Of a DNA stretch of 64,000 bases, positions 23,142 through 35,944 are shown piece after piece. Numbering within the stretch: position 1 is the first letter of the stretch; each line of letters begins with the position of its first letter. Source of the stretch: Rhizophagus clarus (lineage: Eukaryota > Glomeromycota > Glomeromycetes > Glomerales > Glomeraceae); the NCBI GenBank assembly GCA_015698045.1, contig BLAL01000338.1:1116001-1180000 (forward strand). Reading direction: 5' to 3'. Below the pieces are notes generated by a model. The model saw only the letters and a program-made list of their open reading frames with translations, made no database searches and had not been told where the DNA came from. The position numbers and the translations under genes are program-made.

Positions 23142-25081
23142 ATGGCTTCGGCTATATTTGTATTAGACCTTAAAGGAAAGGTTCTCATATCACGAAATTA
23201 TCGTGGAGATATACCGATGTCTGCTGTTGAGAAATTTATGCCACTTGTGTTAGAGGCCGAGGAAGAACAAGTTCCAACTCCTTGTTTTACACATGAAGGT
23301 GTCAATTACCTATATATACGACATAATAATTTATACCGTATCCTTTTTTTAGAAAAAAATTTTTGACGATTTTATTTTAGTAAGAATGTATGAAACCTTA
23401 TGGCTTAGCTAGATCATAGGAATAAAAGTTCGATTATTTTCCTTCACATAAATTATTTATATTTTATTCTAAACAGTATTGGCTTTGACAAAGAAAAATT
23501 CAAATGCTACAACAATTCTTTTATTTCTTCATAAATTGACAGAGGTAAATTAAATTTTAGTTTTTTTTTTTTTTTTCTTTTTGATAAATACAAGATTCTT
23601 GATCTTTGATACTCAGAACGTAAAAAGATGCATTAATTTATATATTTATATAAAAAGGTTTTTACAGAATATTTTAAAGAACTTGAGGAAGAATCGATTA
23701 GAGATAATTTTGTAATTATTTATGAACTTTTAGATGAAATGATGGATTTTGGTTATCCACAAACTACCGAAACTAAAATATTACAAGAGTAAGTCAACAA
23801 ATTATTAAATAAAGAAACCTTTTTATTAATAGAGTTTTAATTACTTTTTTAAAATATAAAAAAAAAAAAATTCCGATTAGGTATATAACTCAAGAATCAC
23901 ATAAATTAGAAATTCAAGTAAGGCCGCCGATGGCTGTTACAAATGCAGTGTCATGGAGATCAGAAGGAATAAAATATAGGAAGAACGAAGTATTTTTAGA
24001 TGTAATTGAATCAGTAAATTTATTAGTTAATGCAAACGGAAATGTATTACGTAGTGAAATTCTTGGAGTAATTAAAATGAAATGTTATTTAAGTGGTATG
24101 CCAGAATTAAGATTAGGTTTAAATGATAAAGTTATGTTTGAAAGTACTGGACGTCCTACTTCAAGAGGAAAGGCTATTGAAATGGAGGATGTTAAGTTTC
24201 ATCAGTGTGTTAGATTGTCTAGATTTGAAAATGATCGTACCATTTCTTTTATACCTCCTGATGGCGAATTTGAATTAATGAGTTATCGTTTGAATACGCA
24301 GGTAAAAGATTTAATTAGATTTGTTTAATTGAAGATTAAACTAATCGAGATAATTTATTAGGTTAAACCTTTGATTTGGGTTGAAGCTCTAGTAGAAAGT
24401 TATACTGGTTCTAGGATAGAATATATGATTAAAGCAAAAGCTCAATTTAAAAGACGTTCTACTGCAAATAATGTTGAAATACATGTTCCTGTACCAGATG
24501 ATGCTGATTCCCCAAAATTTAGGGTGGGTAAAAATATTAGATTTTCATTTGAATTTTACTTAAATCTTTAATATTTTTTTTTTTTTTAAAAAAAATAATG
24601 TTGTCTTTTTATAGAGTAGTATTGGATTGGTTCAGTACGCTCCAGAAAAATCGTGTCTTATATGGAGGATTAAACAATTTCAAGGCGGCAAAGAATTTTT
24701 GATGAGAGCTCATTTTGGTTTACCCTCTGTTAAAAATGGTAAGTGCACAAATTTTTTGTTAATATTTGGAGGATAGTTATAAATATTTTATTTTAAATAA
24801 TTTGTAGTTGATGATCCTGATAAAAAACCTCCTATTGGAGTAAAATTTGAAATACCATATTTTACAACTTCGGGTATTCAAGTACGTTACTTAAAAATTG
24901 TTGAAAAAAGTGGTTATCAAGCTTTACCTTGGGTTAGATATATTACTCAAAATGGAGGTAATTATCTTATGTATATACGTTTTATATTTTACAATGTTGA
25001 TTCTAAAATTAATTTACTTTTTTAGACTATCAACTACGTCTACCAGAAAGTATTAAAAACAACAAAATGACTCCTATTTAA
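23142..25081 (+). CDS. APM1: AP-1 adaptor complex subunit mu (Apm1 / AP1M)
   Basis: Medium chain of the clathrin adaptor AP-1, which sorts cargo between the trans-Golgi and endosomes by binding YxxPhi signals. Eight exons: 23142..23337, 23477..23544, 23658..23788, 23881..24301, 24362..24523, 24615..24738, 24808..24957, 25026..25081; 435 aa, a normal length. The N-terminal longin-like domain ([20 protein letters not shown]) is followed by the mu homology domain starting near [17 protein letters not shown]. The closing block [20 protein letters not shown] is typical of mu1 rather than mu2-mu4. Intron 1 begins GTATCCTTT, a minor-type donor. It is divergent from GPI10. Confidence 0.95.
23338..23476 (+). 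other. candidate U12-type GT-AG intron (AP-1 mu intron 1)
   Basis: Donor GTATCCTTT follows TATACC and the acceptor is AAACAG. Splicing gives [15 protein letters not shown], the conserved mu1 text. A branch-like TTCCTTCAC ends at 23446, about 30 nt from the acceptor, which is distant. Without splicing the frame stops within 10 codons. Confidence 0.65.
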
Positions 25082-25408
25082 ATATTCAATAAGAGCATGT
25101 TAAGATGGGAGTAAAGATTAATATATACTTTTGTTTAATGATTATAATTATCCTATATGTGGATAAGTTATAGATATAGATGCCTCGCCTATAACTAGTT
25201 TTATTATAATACCTTTATTCATAGATAAACAAACTCTATGCTAATTTTTATTTTCCCCATTAATAATAATTTAAAATTGTTATAATGAATAAATTATATT
25301 TTATCTATTTCATTTCAAATTGACCTCATTTTTAATTGAGAGAAGGAAATCAAACAAATACAAAACCATTGTCCATATACATAAAAACCTACTTAAATAA
25401 GATTATTT

Positions 25409-27074
25409 TTACATCAAAACTTCATTATGGCAGTTAGTTCTCAATTCTTTATGAGGTAAAACAATACAATTACGAATAATAATTTCATCTTTGACCATAA
25501 CTTCATTAGCTATAAATAAAAGTTTAGAGGATTAAATTTTACTTCATAATTAAAGAATAAAATTTAAATCGTGTAGCTTACCAAGAATGGTGATCGATTG
25601 AACTTTTACGCCATTTTGTGTAATAACGGCTTGATCATTTGTCATTGGTGTACCTTCAACACGAGACCAAGTTCCAATTTTTGAACCCCACCCAATAACA
25701 CTATGTAAGATACAACTATTTGCTTTAATTTCTACATTATCGAGAATAATTGAATCCTTGATACGAACTCCTTTACCCACAACTACACGAGGTCCTATGG
25801 TTACGTTTGGTCCAATCTATCGAAACGGAAAAAAAATTTTTTAGATAATAAAAAATAATCTTTTACATATTATTAAGGGAACAAACCTTTGCACTTGGAT
25901 CAACAAGTGCTGTAGGATGTTTATAAACACAACCTACAATTGTTGGTCCATCTTGTTCATTTTTTAATAGTCGATCAGGATTTGTTTTCAAATACTGTTC
26001 TAGATATAATGCATTAGCAGGAACTGCAGAACTTTATAAAAATTGTTCTATTTAATTAGATTATGCTTATATAACAACAAAATTAGACGATTAAATTCAT
26101 AATATTTACCCAGCTGTTTTAATTTGTCTCCAAAAGTCAGTTGTAACATAGACGAATAATTTCTTAGATTCAGCCAATGGGCGAAGTAAATCTTGCTCTA
26201 AACGAAGTTTATCGTCAACACTTTCACGACTTTAATTTACAAAAATTAAGAAGTCAAGGAAATCTATAATAATAGATCGTATATTATTCCTAAAAGAAAT
26301 ATCTATAAAAGGATACTCGACTCGAAGTTGTTTATTTTCCATGGCCTTTTTCATTTCATTGAAAATGTCACAGTTAAATAAATAAATACCACAACTAATC
26401 AAATCAGAAATAAAGCTTTCTGGTTTCTCAACATAATGTAAAACTTCATTACTTTCGGGTTTAGCAACAAGATATCCATATCTTTTTGTTGCAGCCTCAC
26501 GAGCAACCTGATAAAAATTATTGATATATGAATCAAATGTAAATGTAAATAATAAGTCCCTTTTATAATTTCATTACCTTTGTACCTAAGATCGTGCATA
26601 AACCCTGATGTGTGTTATGGAATTCCATCATTTCTTTCAATGGAAAACTACAAGCAACATCTGCATTAAGTACGAATATTTGCTTTGGATCACCTCGTTG
26701 AATTTCATCTCTAAAATGATAAATTCCACCCGCAGTTCCCAAAGATTGATATTCTCGAAAATACCTAAACAAATTTTAAAATTAAATCAATCTTAACACG
26801 ACTATTTTTACAATTAAGATTACATTATTTACCGAATATTAATTTTTGGAAATTCTCTTGCAGCATCATCAATAAATCTTTGAAAAATCGAGTCCTCATA
26901 AAACCCAATTAATAAAACCTCTCTCAAACCTTCAATTTTCGATAATGCTTCCAAATGATGCCAGATGATTGGATGACCCGCTACTGGAAACAAAGGCTTT
27001 GGAACATTAAGAGAAAGTGGTCGAAATCTCGTACCACGAGAAGGCCCACCGACAAGAATAATAGCTTTGTACAT
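25409..27074 (-). CDS. GMPPA: mannose-1-phosphate guanylyltransferase alpha subunit (GMPPA)
   Basis: Paralogue of GDP-mannose pyrophosphorylase; in animals GMPPA is the regulatory, GDP-mannose-sensing partner of the catalytic beta subunit. Residues 1-80 show [20 protein letters not shown] and [13 protein letters not shown], the GMPPA-type nucleotidyltransferase start, followed by [13 protein letters not shown]. The C-terminal left-handed beta helix runs from about [17 protein letters not shown] to [14 protein letters not shown] and ends [14 protein letters not shown], close to GMPPA tails. About seven exons; stop at 25409-25411. The intron at 26230..26316 has a minor-type donor and branch site. 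With GPI10 (a mannose-using enzyme) it forms a loose mannose theme, but I do not infer an operon. It is head to head with the gene at 27237. Confidence 0.92.
26230..26316 (-). other. candidate U12-type GT-AG intron (GMPPA)
   Basis: Donor GTATCCTTT is a perfect minor consensus and the intron contains TTCCTTGAC, a perfect minor branch-site consensus, 24 nt before the acceptor AAG. Splicing joins NKQLRVD to [15 protein letters not shown] in frame. Length 87 nt. Confidence 0.8.
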
Positions 27075-27236
27075 ACTCGATTGTTTAAAAATAAAATTTA
27101 AACGTTCAAAAAAAGCAAACTATTTGAATTGAATTCAGATCTACAAATCGTACATCAATTAGTAACACCCGATCGTGTAACTTATTAATATCTGAAATTT
27201 TGGCTCCATTTTTTTTTTTTTTTAAGCGAAAAAAAA

Positions 27237-28108
27237 ATGGAAATTTCGGATAAAGAATCACGCGATCAAATTCTCCGAGGAGCTTTTTATTCAGGTATAA
27301 ATTTTTGGAATGATTACTTCTTTTTAAAATGATTAATTATTTTAATTATTTCTTTAAAGCTGGATTAGGGGCAACTACAGGATATTTAGTTGCGTATATA
27401 AAAAATAAACCTAGATTTCACTATACAATATTTACAGGAATAAATTGTGGAATTTTTGGGTTAACATTTTTCAGTAAGCGAGAAGTTCGAAAAAAGAGTG
27501 GTTTTAATTTCACTTTATAAAAATTTTTTCCTAATTTAAAAATCTGATAGGTATTAGAGATGCTTGCTTATCTTTTCAAAAAAGTAAAAACCCTGATTAT
27601 GGATTATTAAATTCTCAGACAAGAGATATTGATGAGATTATTAGTAGTACGTTTTCTGGTGGTTTAACTGGTGGATTTTTGTCAGTTTTAAACCGTAAGT
27701 AAAAAGTTTTGATAGTTGCACGCACTTATTTTAAGGTTTCTTATGTTAAAAATTCTGAACCAAAAAGGTGGACGAAGGGCAGCTTTGCCGGGATTTATTA
27801 TATTCTCAACTATATGTGGCGTGGGACAAATATGTTATTCTACCATATATAATTACAGACAAATGTTAATTCTTAGATCATCAAATCAAGATAAAAAACC
27901 TTTTAACACATCCCAGAATATATCTGATGATAATACCAAAGAAACAAATATTCAAAATAAAAAAAAGGAACACAGTTTTTTAGATTGGTTGGCTGCAATA
28001 AAATGGTCACCAGTTACAAAATTATCCGAAGAACAATATCGAGAACTTATGAAAGTTAAAGAAGAACAATTAGAAAAAGAAAAACAAGCTAATAAGAATT
28101 TGGATTAA
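27237..28108 (+). CDS. small multipass membrane protein, Tim17/22/23-like
   Basis: Exons 27237..27294, 27360..27473, 27551..27694, 27768..28108; 218 aa. Glycine-rich helices are visible: AGLGATTGYLVAY, TGINCGIFGLTFF, FSGGLTGGFLSV and FIIFSTICGVGQICYS. This spacing of GxxxG-containing helices resembles the Tim17/Tim22/Tim23 and related inner-membrane families, so a mitochondrial membrane role is plausible. The C-terminal 90 residues are charged and soluble, ending in a KVKEEQLEKEKQANK coiled segment. I cannot name the orthologue. It is divergent from GMPPA with 162 bp between starts. Confidence 0.65.
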
Positions 28109-28172
28109 CTTTTGACATTTCTTAAAAGTGACCCGCATTATATGTTGAATAAATTTTTTTAAATAGAATCTC

Positions 28173-28762
28173 TTATTCTTGTTGTACGAAAGGGTTATCT
28201 ATCTCTTCTGTTCCTTCTACTGGAGATATTAATATTACAGCTGGTCCACGACAGACAATTAATCCAAGTGATCTAGTATCATTTAATAAGCGATTATCTT
28301 CAGGGTCTAAAATAATTAATTTTAAAATTAATAATCATCATAAAATAGATTGCTATATAATCATTTACCTCTGAGAAATTCTTCAGTATCGTCAAGAACT
28401 AAATTTAATAAAAGATCATGTCCTTTTAAAGACCCTATAACTATTATTCAATAAATGTCGGAATAATTAAATGGATAAAGTAGAAATGTTTAAATGAAAT
28501 AAAACTTTAAGTATACCTTCACGTCCTCCGTTAAATTTGACACGTATTTTCTTGTCCATATATTTTGAAAGATCCAGTATTGATTCTTTTTTAGGTTTTG
28601 TATCTTGTGCAAAAGTACTACCGCCTCTTCCTCCTCTACCACCTCCTCTGCCACGTTGTGCTCCTCTTCCTCTACTACCCTTTCAAAGGAAAAATAATCA
28701 GTTACATAAATAAATACCATTTTAACAAGAAAAATAAGTATTATATTTACTCTCTCAGACAT
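28173..28762 (-). CDS. LSM7: U6 snRNA-associated Sm-like protein LSm7
   Basis: Subunit of the Lsm1-7 (mRNA decay) and Lsm2-8 (U6 snRNP) rings. Exons complement(28751..28762, 28517..28679, 28369..28434, 28173..28306); 124 aa. The first exon is only 12 nt (MSER). An RGG-rich N-terminal extension (residues about 5-28) precedes the Sm fold: Sm1 KKIRVKFNGGREGSLKGHDLLLNLVLDD and Sm2 LGLIVCRGPAVILI. The EEFLRDPEDN linker is LSm7-like. It is head to head with GCN20 (216 bp). The RGG tail suggests arginine methylation and RNA contact, by inference. Confidence 0.93.
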
Positions 28763-28978
28763 AGTGGTTATATGGAGGTGTTTAAGATAAAATGCAAAAA
28801 AAAATAGAACTAATTTTACTTCCTAATAAGGAATGCTTTAATAGTACAAACGTACAATACCACCATAAAAAAAATTTATCGGTTGATCAACATCTGAAAA
28901 TAAGTTTCTCATATTTATCATTCATTTAATTTGGCTGGTCGTTTTCGGTAGTATAGCTAAGTTAAATTCTCTTTAGCT

Positions 28979-31763
<2,785 letters not shown>

Positions 31764-32058
31764 TTAAATAGATATTTATTTTATTTATGAATAAACAAGT
31801 TACATTATTGTTATTAATGTATACATAGTGTAAAGTTTCACTATCTTATTAATGCAGCACTTGTGTAACGATGTTGGGAAATTCTATTTTTCTATTTTTA
31901 GCCCAATCAAATTTACACGTTATGATGACAAAAAAATTTTTTTTTTTCACTTTTTTTTTAGAACATGACTAATTTCATAATACCTTCGACTTACTTTCTC
32001 GATTAAAGATAATTTTTGATAAAAATTAATTATTTTGTAAGAGAGATTTTTATAAATA

Positions 32059-33387
32059 ATGAATCAAGTTTACAATAATCCTTTAATTATCAGGAATGTT
32101 GAATTTAAAGAACATCTTACTGAGGAAGAAGCTTTAAAGAAGATCAATGGATTTAGATTAAGTGATGCAGGAAACGCATTACCCGATAATAAAAAAATTA
32201 GTTTAAAAAGGATTGCAAATTATTTTGTTACTCGTCCAAATTTCGATGAAGTTTCCGATGATCACGTGCTTATCAGAGAAGGTTATCCCATTATTTTTAC
32301 TAGTAAAAATTACAAAAAGCTAAAACATGAAAAACCAGCTAAAAGAGAAGAGATAAATAATAGGAATAATGATAGTGATGACGTTGATAAAAGCATTAAC
32401 ACTTTAACTAAAAACAATCCAAATAAAACTTCAAAACAGAAACCAAGAATACGCGACATTCTTATATCTAAAGGTATAGATCCTAAACCTCAAACGTTAG
32501 TTCCAGACGAGGATGGAAAAATGAAACTAGTCGAAATAGCGGCTACTCAAGAAAGTTATGTGAATAAGGATAATACCAAATCTAATAATTTAAAAAATAT
32601 CGCTGTGAAAAAGAAAAATCAGAGTAATATTACAAAACATAAAGAAAGTGATGATCATATTGGAACAAATAGAGTTGTAATTTCTCCACCAAAGAAGAAA
32701 AAGAATAAGAAATCGATAAATGATGGAAATAACGTTACCAGAGAAAATTCCATTCAGGAAATTGGGTTGATCCCAGAGAGGAATGTAGAAATGGTAAATG
32801 CGACCCCTTCAAAACAATCTGGATTTAATAGTGGCGATAAAAGTGACTCAAAAAAGAACGAAACTGCTGAAGAAAGTAAAGATAATAATAACATGAAAAA
32901 AATCAAAAGTGACCTTATAGAAGAGGAAAAATCTGAAAATAAAGTAGCGATTAAAATTTCCAAGAAGAGGACTTCTCAGGAATGTGATAAGAAAAATGTT
33001 AAAAAGATTAAAGTTGAGCCTTCAAATAATTCTATTGTTGATGGAGAAAGTAATATGAGTGAACGTAAACGTAAATTAATTCAGGATATTGATGAAACGG
33101 GTTTAATCCAAGGTACTGCAAAAGTTAAAGGAGATTCTTTAAAGAAGAAAAGGAAAAAATCTAAAGAAGAAAGCCATATTAACGATCTTAAATCCGAATT
33201 TAAGAGTAATAAGGTAAAAAATAACAAAAAAGACTCTTCAAAAGAGAGTGGTTTAAAAAACAATATATGCATTCCTTCTAAAGAGACTATAGGTAAAGAT
33301 AGTACTAATACCGGTAACGCTGTTACTATAAATATAAAGAAAAAGAAAAAAACGAATAAACATAAACCCAAAGTAACTGAGGATTGA
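32059..33387 (+). CDS. Lys-rich basic protein, probably nuclear or nucleolar, unidentified
   Basis: Single exon of 442 aa, the longest intronless ORF in the window. Residues 1-95 look folded (EFKEHLTEEEALKKINGFRL, later EGYPIIFTSKNYKKLK). The remainder is low-complexity, dense in Lys, Asn, Ser and Glu, with many KKKK-type clusters suited to nuclear import and rRNA or nucleosome contact; the last residues are KKKKKTNKHKPKVTED. A short conserved-looking block near residue 130 reads PRIRDILISKGIDPKP. I do not recognise the family. The start at 32059 is the first Met after upstream stops. Confidence 0.75.
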   Translation: MNQVYNNPLIIRNVEFKEHLTEEEALKKINGFRLSDAGNALPDNKKISLKRIANYFVTRPNFDEVSDDHVLIREGYPIIFTSKNYKKLKHEKPAKREEINNRNNDSDDVDKSINTLTKNNPNKTSKQKPRIRDILISKGIDPKPQTLVPDEDGKMKLVEIAATQESYVNKDNTKSNNLKNIAVKKKNQSNITKHKESDDHIGTNRVVISPPKKKKNKKSINDGNNVTRENSIQEIGLIPERNVEMVNATPSKQSGFNSGDKSDSKKNETAEESKDNNNMKKIKSDLIEEEKSENKVAIKISKKRTSQECDKKNVKKIKVEPSNNSIVDGESNMSERKRKLIQDIDETGLIQGTAKVKGDSLKKKRKKSKEESHINDLKSEFKSNKVKNNKKDSSKESGLKNNICIPSKETIGKDSTNTGNAVTINIKKKKKTNKHKPKVTED

Positions 33388-33727
33388 GGATTGAATTCGA
33401 CGAATGATCTGGTTTAATTTAAATTAAGATAATTCCTTAAAAACTAGATGTAATAAAATAATTATATTTTTCAATTTATACTGAGTAGAGTGCTACGTGA
33501 TGAACGTCGGAAATTTAATGATTACTTTATCATGTTCAATTATATAATTCGCGTAGAAGTAAGCTTATATTATTATTCACGTTATAAATGCTTTTCTTAT
33601 TTAAATATTTTTATTGGAGAACTAATACCACAAAAAAGTTTGATTTACAAATATATTTACCAGCTAAGAAACTTAAGGATATATCTGTTCTTTATTTCGA
33701 TTGTTAATTCAATCCTTAAAAAGATGT

Positions 33728-34796
33728 TTATTGAGGTCTAAGCAATTCTTCTAATTGTCGTACTGTTTTATGATCAACAATAAGCATTTCATGTCCCATG
33801 ATATTATAAACATCACCGGCTTCAACAACGTCGTTGGCGGTTAAAGCATGAACTCTTTGTAAATTCCTTGATGCGAGATCCAATTCTTTCGTATGATCCA
33901 TAGTTAAAAACAAAATTGAATGACCCTGTTTCCTACAATCAGCAAGAGGATCCCACGCATTTTTATTCAAAATAGATAACAAATCTCGTGTCTTGTATGA
34001 TTTTAATTTTAAATCTTCAACAATGACAAATTGATTTTGCACAAATTTCGTTGTAAGCGCGGATCGTAAGCCAAAAATTTGTACTTGTCTTGGCAAATCG
34101 CTAGCATGCGATCTCGACTTAGGCCCATGAGCGATACCACCTTTGTCCAAAATAAACTTTTATGAATTAATATGTATATTCGAAATACATTAATTGAAGA
34201 AAAAGATACTCACCACCTCTAAAGTGAGGTGCTCGATGACTTCCAACTCTAGCTTTTCCTCTTCCCTTTTGCGGCGCCCATTTTCTAGTAGTCCCTCTTA
34301 CCTCACTTCTACCTTTGGAAGAATGTGTTCCCTGTCTCAAACAGTCACGCTGCCATATAATCACTCTTTGTAATAAATCTTTTCTAATTGGTGCTCCAAA
34401 TACTTTTCGATCCAAATCTATTATTCCTAATGGTGTATTTGTCTCAAAATCATGAATCCATGCTTCAATATGGGTTGGCAAAGGTGAGACAGCTTAATAA
34501 TTTAGTACACAAAAAAGAAAGAAAGAAAGAAGGAAGGAAGGAATTGGATTAATTATATAAATTAAATAATAAAAAAGACAGATACTTGAAATATTAAATC
34601 ACCTTTAAGTATTACTTGAGGTTGTGTTGATACTGAACTTTCTTTTGATATATTCTATAATTCAAATGAAATTAAATAATATAAAAATAAGTCACTATAC
34701 ATGTGCAAAACTTACCTCTGAAAAAAATTTAGTATGCAAATTTCGTTGGTATTGCCATTGTCTGGATAATAATGTTTTCCATTCTTTCGCCCACAT
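33728..34796 (-). CDS. mitochondrial large-subunit ribosomal protein uL4m
   Basis: rRNA-binding protein of the mitochondrial large subunit (yeast Yml6). Exons complement(34716..34796, 34603..34654, 34214..34492, 33728..34140); 274 aa. The start MWAKEWKTLLSRQWQYQ gives an amphipathic presequence; an in-frame upstream ATG at 34872-34874 would extend it by 26 residues and is less likely. uL4 features are LDRKVFGAPIRKDLLQRVIIWQR, the extended loop KGRSEVRGTTRKWAPQKGRGKARVG and RGGGIAHGPKSRSH. The C-terminus (MLIVDHKTVRQLEELL) is also typical. Third mitoribosomal gene of the window. Confidence 0.93.
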
Positions 34797-34985
34797 ATTA
34801 TATATTAAAGATGAGAGATAAATCAGATAATCATTATCCGGTAATTCGTGGTCTGATTGGCATGTAAAAACCATAATTAATGCAGGCCAGGGTTTGCTTG
34901 GGCTAAATTTTTAAAATAACTAACAACGCTTTAAAATTTATAATTTTGGGTAAAATGAAAAGGTGGTTGTATAGACGTTACAAAG

Positions 34986-35861
34986 ATGGAAGTGTTTGAT
35001 AGGGAAACAAATAAGAAGTATGATTCATCTATGTTACGTCATCAGAATGAAGAGAAGAACAAAGAAAATTTGTAGGAAAAGGATGTAATGGGATAATAAT
35101 ATGTGAAAAAGGTAAAAAGGGATATGTCAGAAATATGAAGGAAAAAATGTGTTTGAAAAAAATGAAAATGAAGAAAAAATTTATGTTCACAAAATAACAA
35201 TCAAAAATTTTAAAGGTTTGTAGTGATATAGAAAGATTTGACCCCAGAGGAAGTACGGAAATGATTTGGAAAAAGCTGGGATACCCAAATAAAAATAAAG
35301 ACATAGTGGAAGATAAAGAAAGATGGAGAGAAACGGTAGAAGAATTCAGACAGATGAATTTGTCAAAAGCGAATCATGAAATATATGGATTAAATCAAAG
35401 AATGGAAATATTTTCAGAATATTTATTAGAAAAATTTGATGGATTAATTATAGGAGATAATGAATTAGAAGTATTTAAAAAAAATGGTTAAGAAAGTGTA
35501 TTTTGAAAAGCCATTTGAAATATGGACAAATTTTGAATGTGAAAGGGAAATTCAAAAGGGTTTTGAAAAGTGGTTTGGAAGAAAAATGGGATCGTTACCT
35601 GAAGAACCGCCACACTACCGTACAGTACAGGATTTGAATAAAAAAGAAATTGAAAGGTTGTTTAAAAGGGAATTAACACAAAGGGAGCATGTTGTAGCAT
35701 CAAGAATATTAGTAGAACCAACATTTACAAAAAATAAGTCACGAAATCAGTTAATACAATTAGTGAAGTACCAAAAGAATTAATAAAAGGAGATATGAAT
35801 GAAGAATTAGAAAGATTAGAAAGGATGTTATATGAACAAAATTATGAACCGAGGGAATTTT
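34986..35861 (+). pseudogene. broken purine-rich ORF, probable transposon-derived relic
   Basis: A purine-biased stretch reads as protein in three successive frames: MEVFDRETNKKYDSS until a stop near 35070, then MIWKKLGYPNKNKD at 35261-35491, MVKKVYFEKPFEIW at 35484-35783, and finally EVPKELIKGDMNEELERLE to TAG at about 35861. The second and third are offset by +1 at an A8 run (about 35477), and the third and fourth by another shift. All are Lys/Glu-rich with WxxF-type helices. The family is not recognised; decay and lone position suggest a remnant of a mobile element gene. A programmed shift at the A run is possible but the several breaks argue for a pseudogene. Confidence 0.5.
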
Positions 35862-35944
35862 AGCCACCCGGTTTAACAGAGTTTAAGGTCACATTGCACA
35901 TTATGATAACAATTGTAGTTTTCGGATTATAGCTTATCTTTATT

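Noticed and set aside
33490..33741. Plus-strand ORF of 83 aa between the Lys-rich gene and uL4m
   Set aside because: AT-driven composition (Tyr, Ile, Phe, Leu) and overlap with the uL4m stop; no support.
35470..35490. Programmed ribosomal frameshift at the A8 run
   Set aside because: The shift is +1 and is followed by another frame break downstream, more like decay than a retroelement signal.
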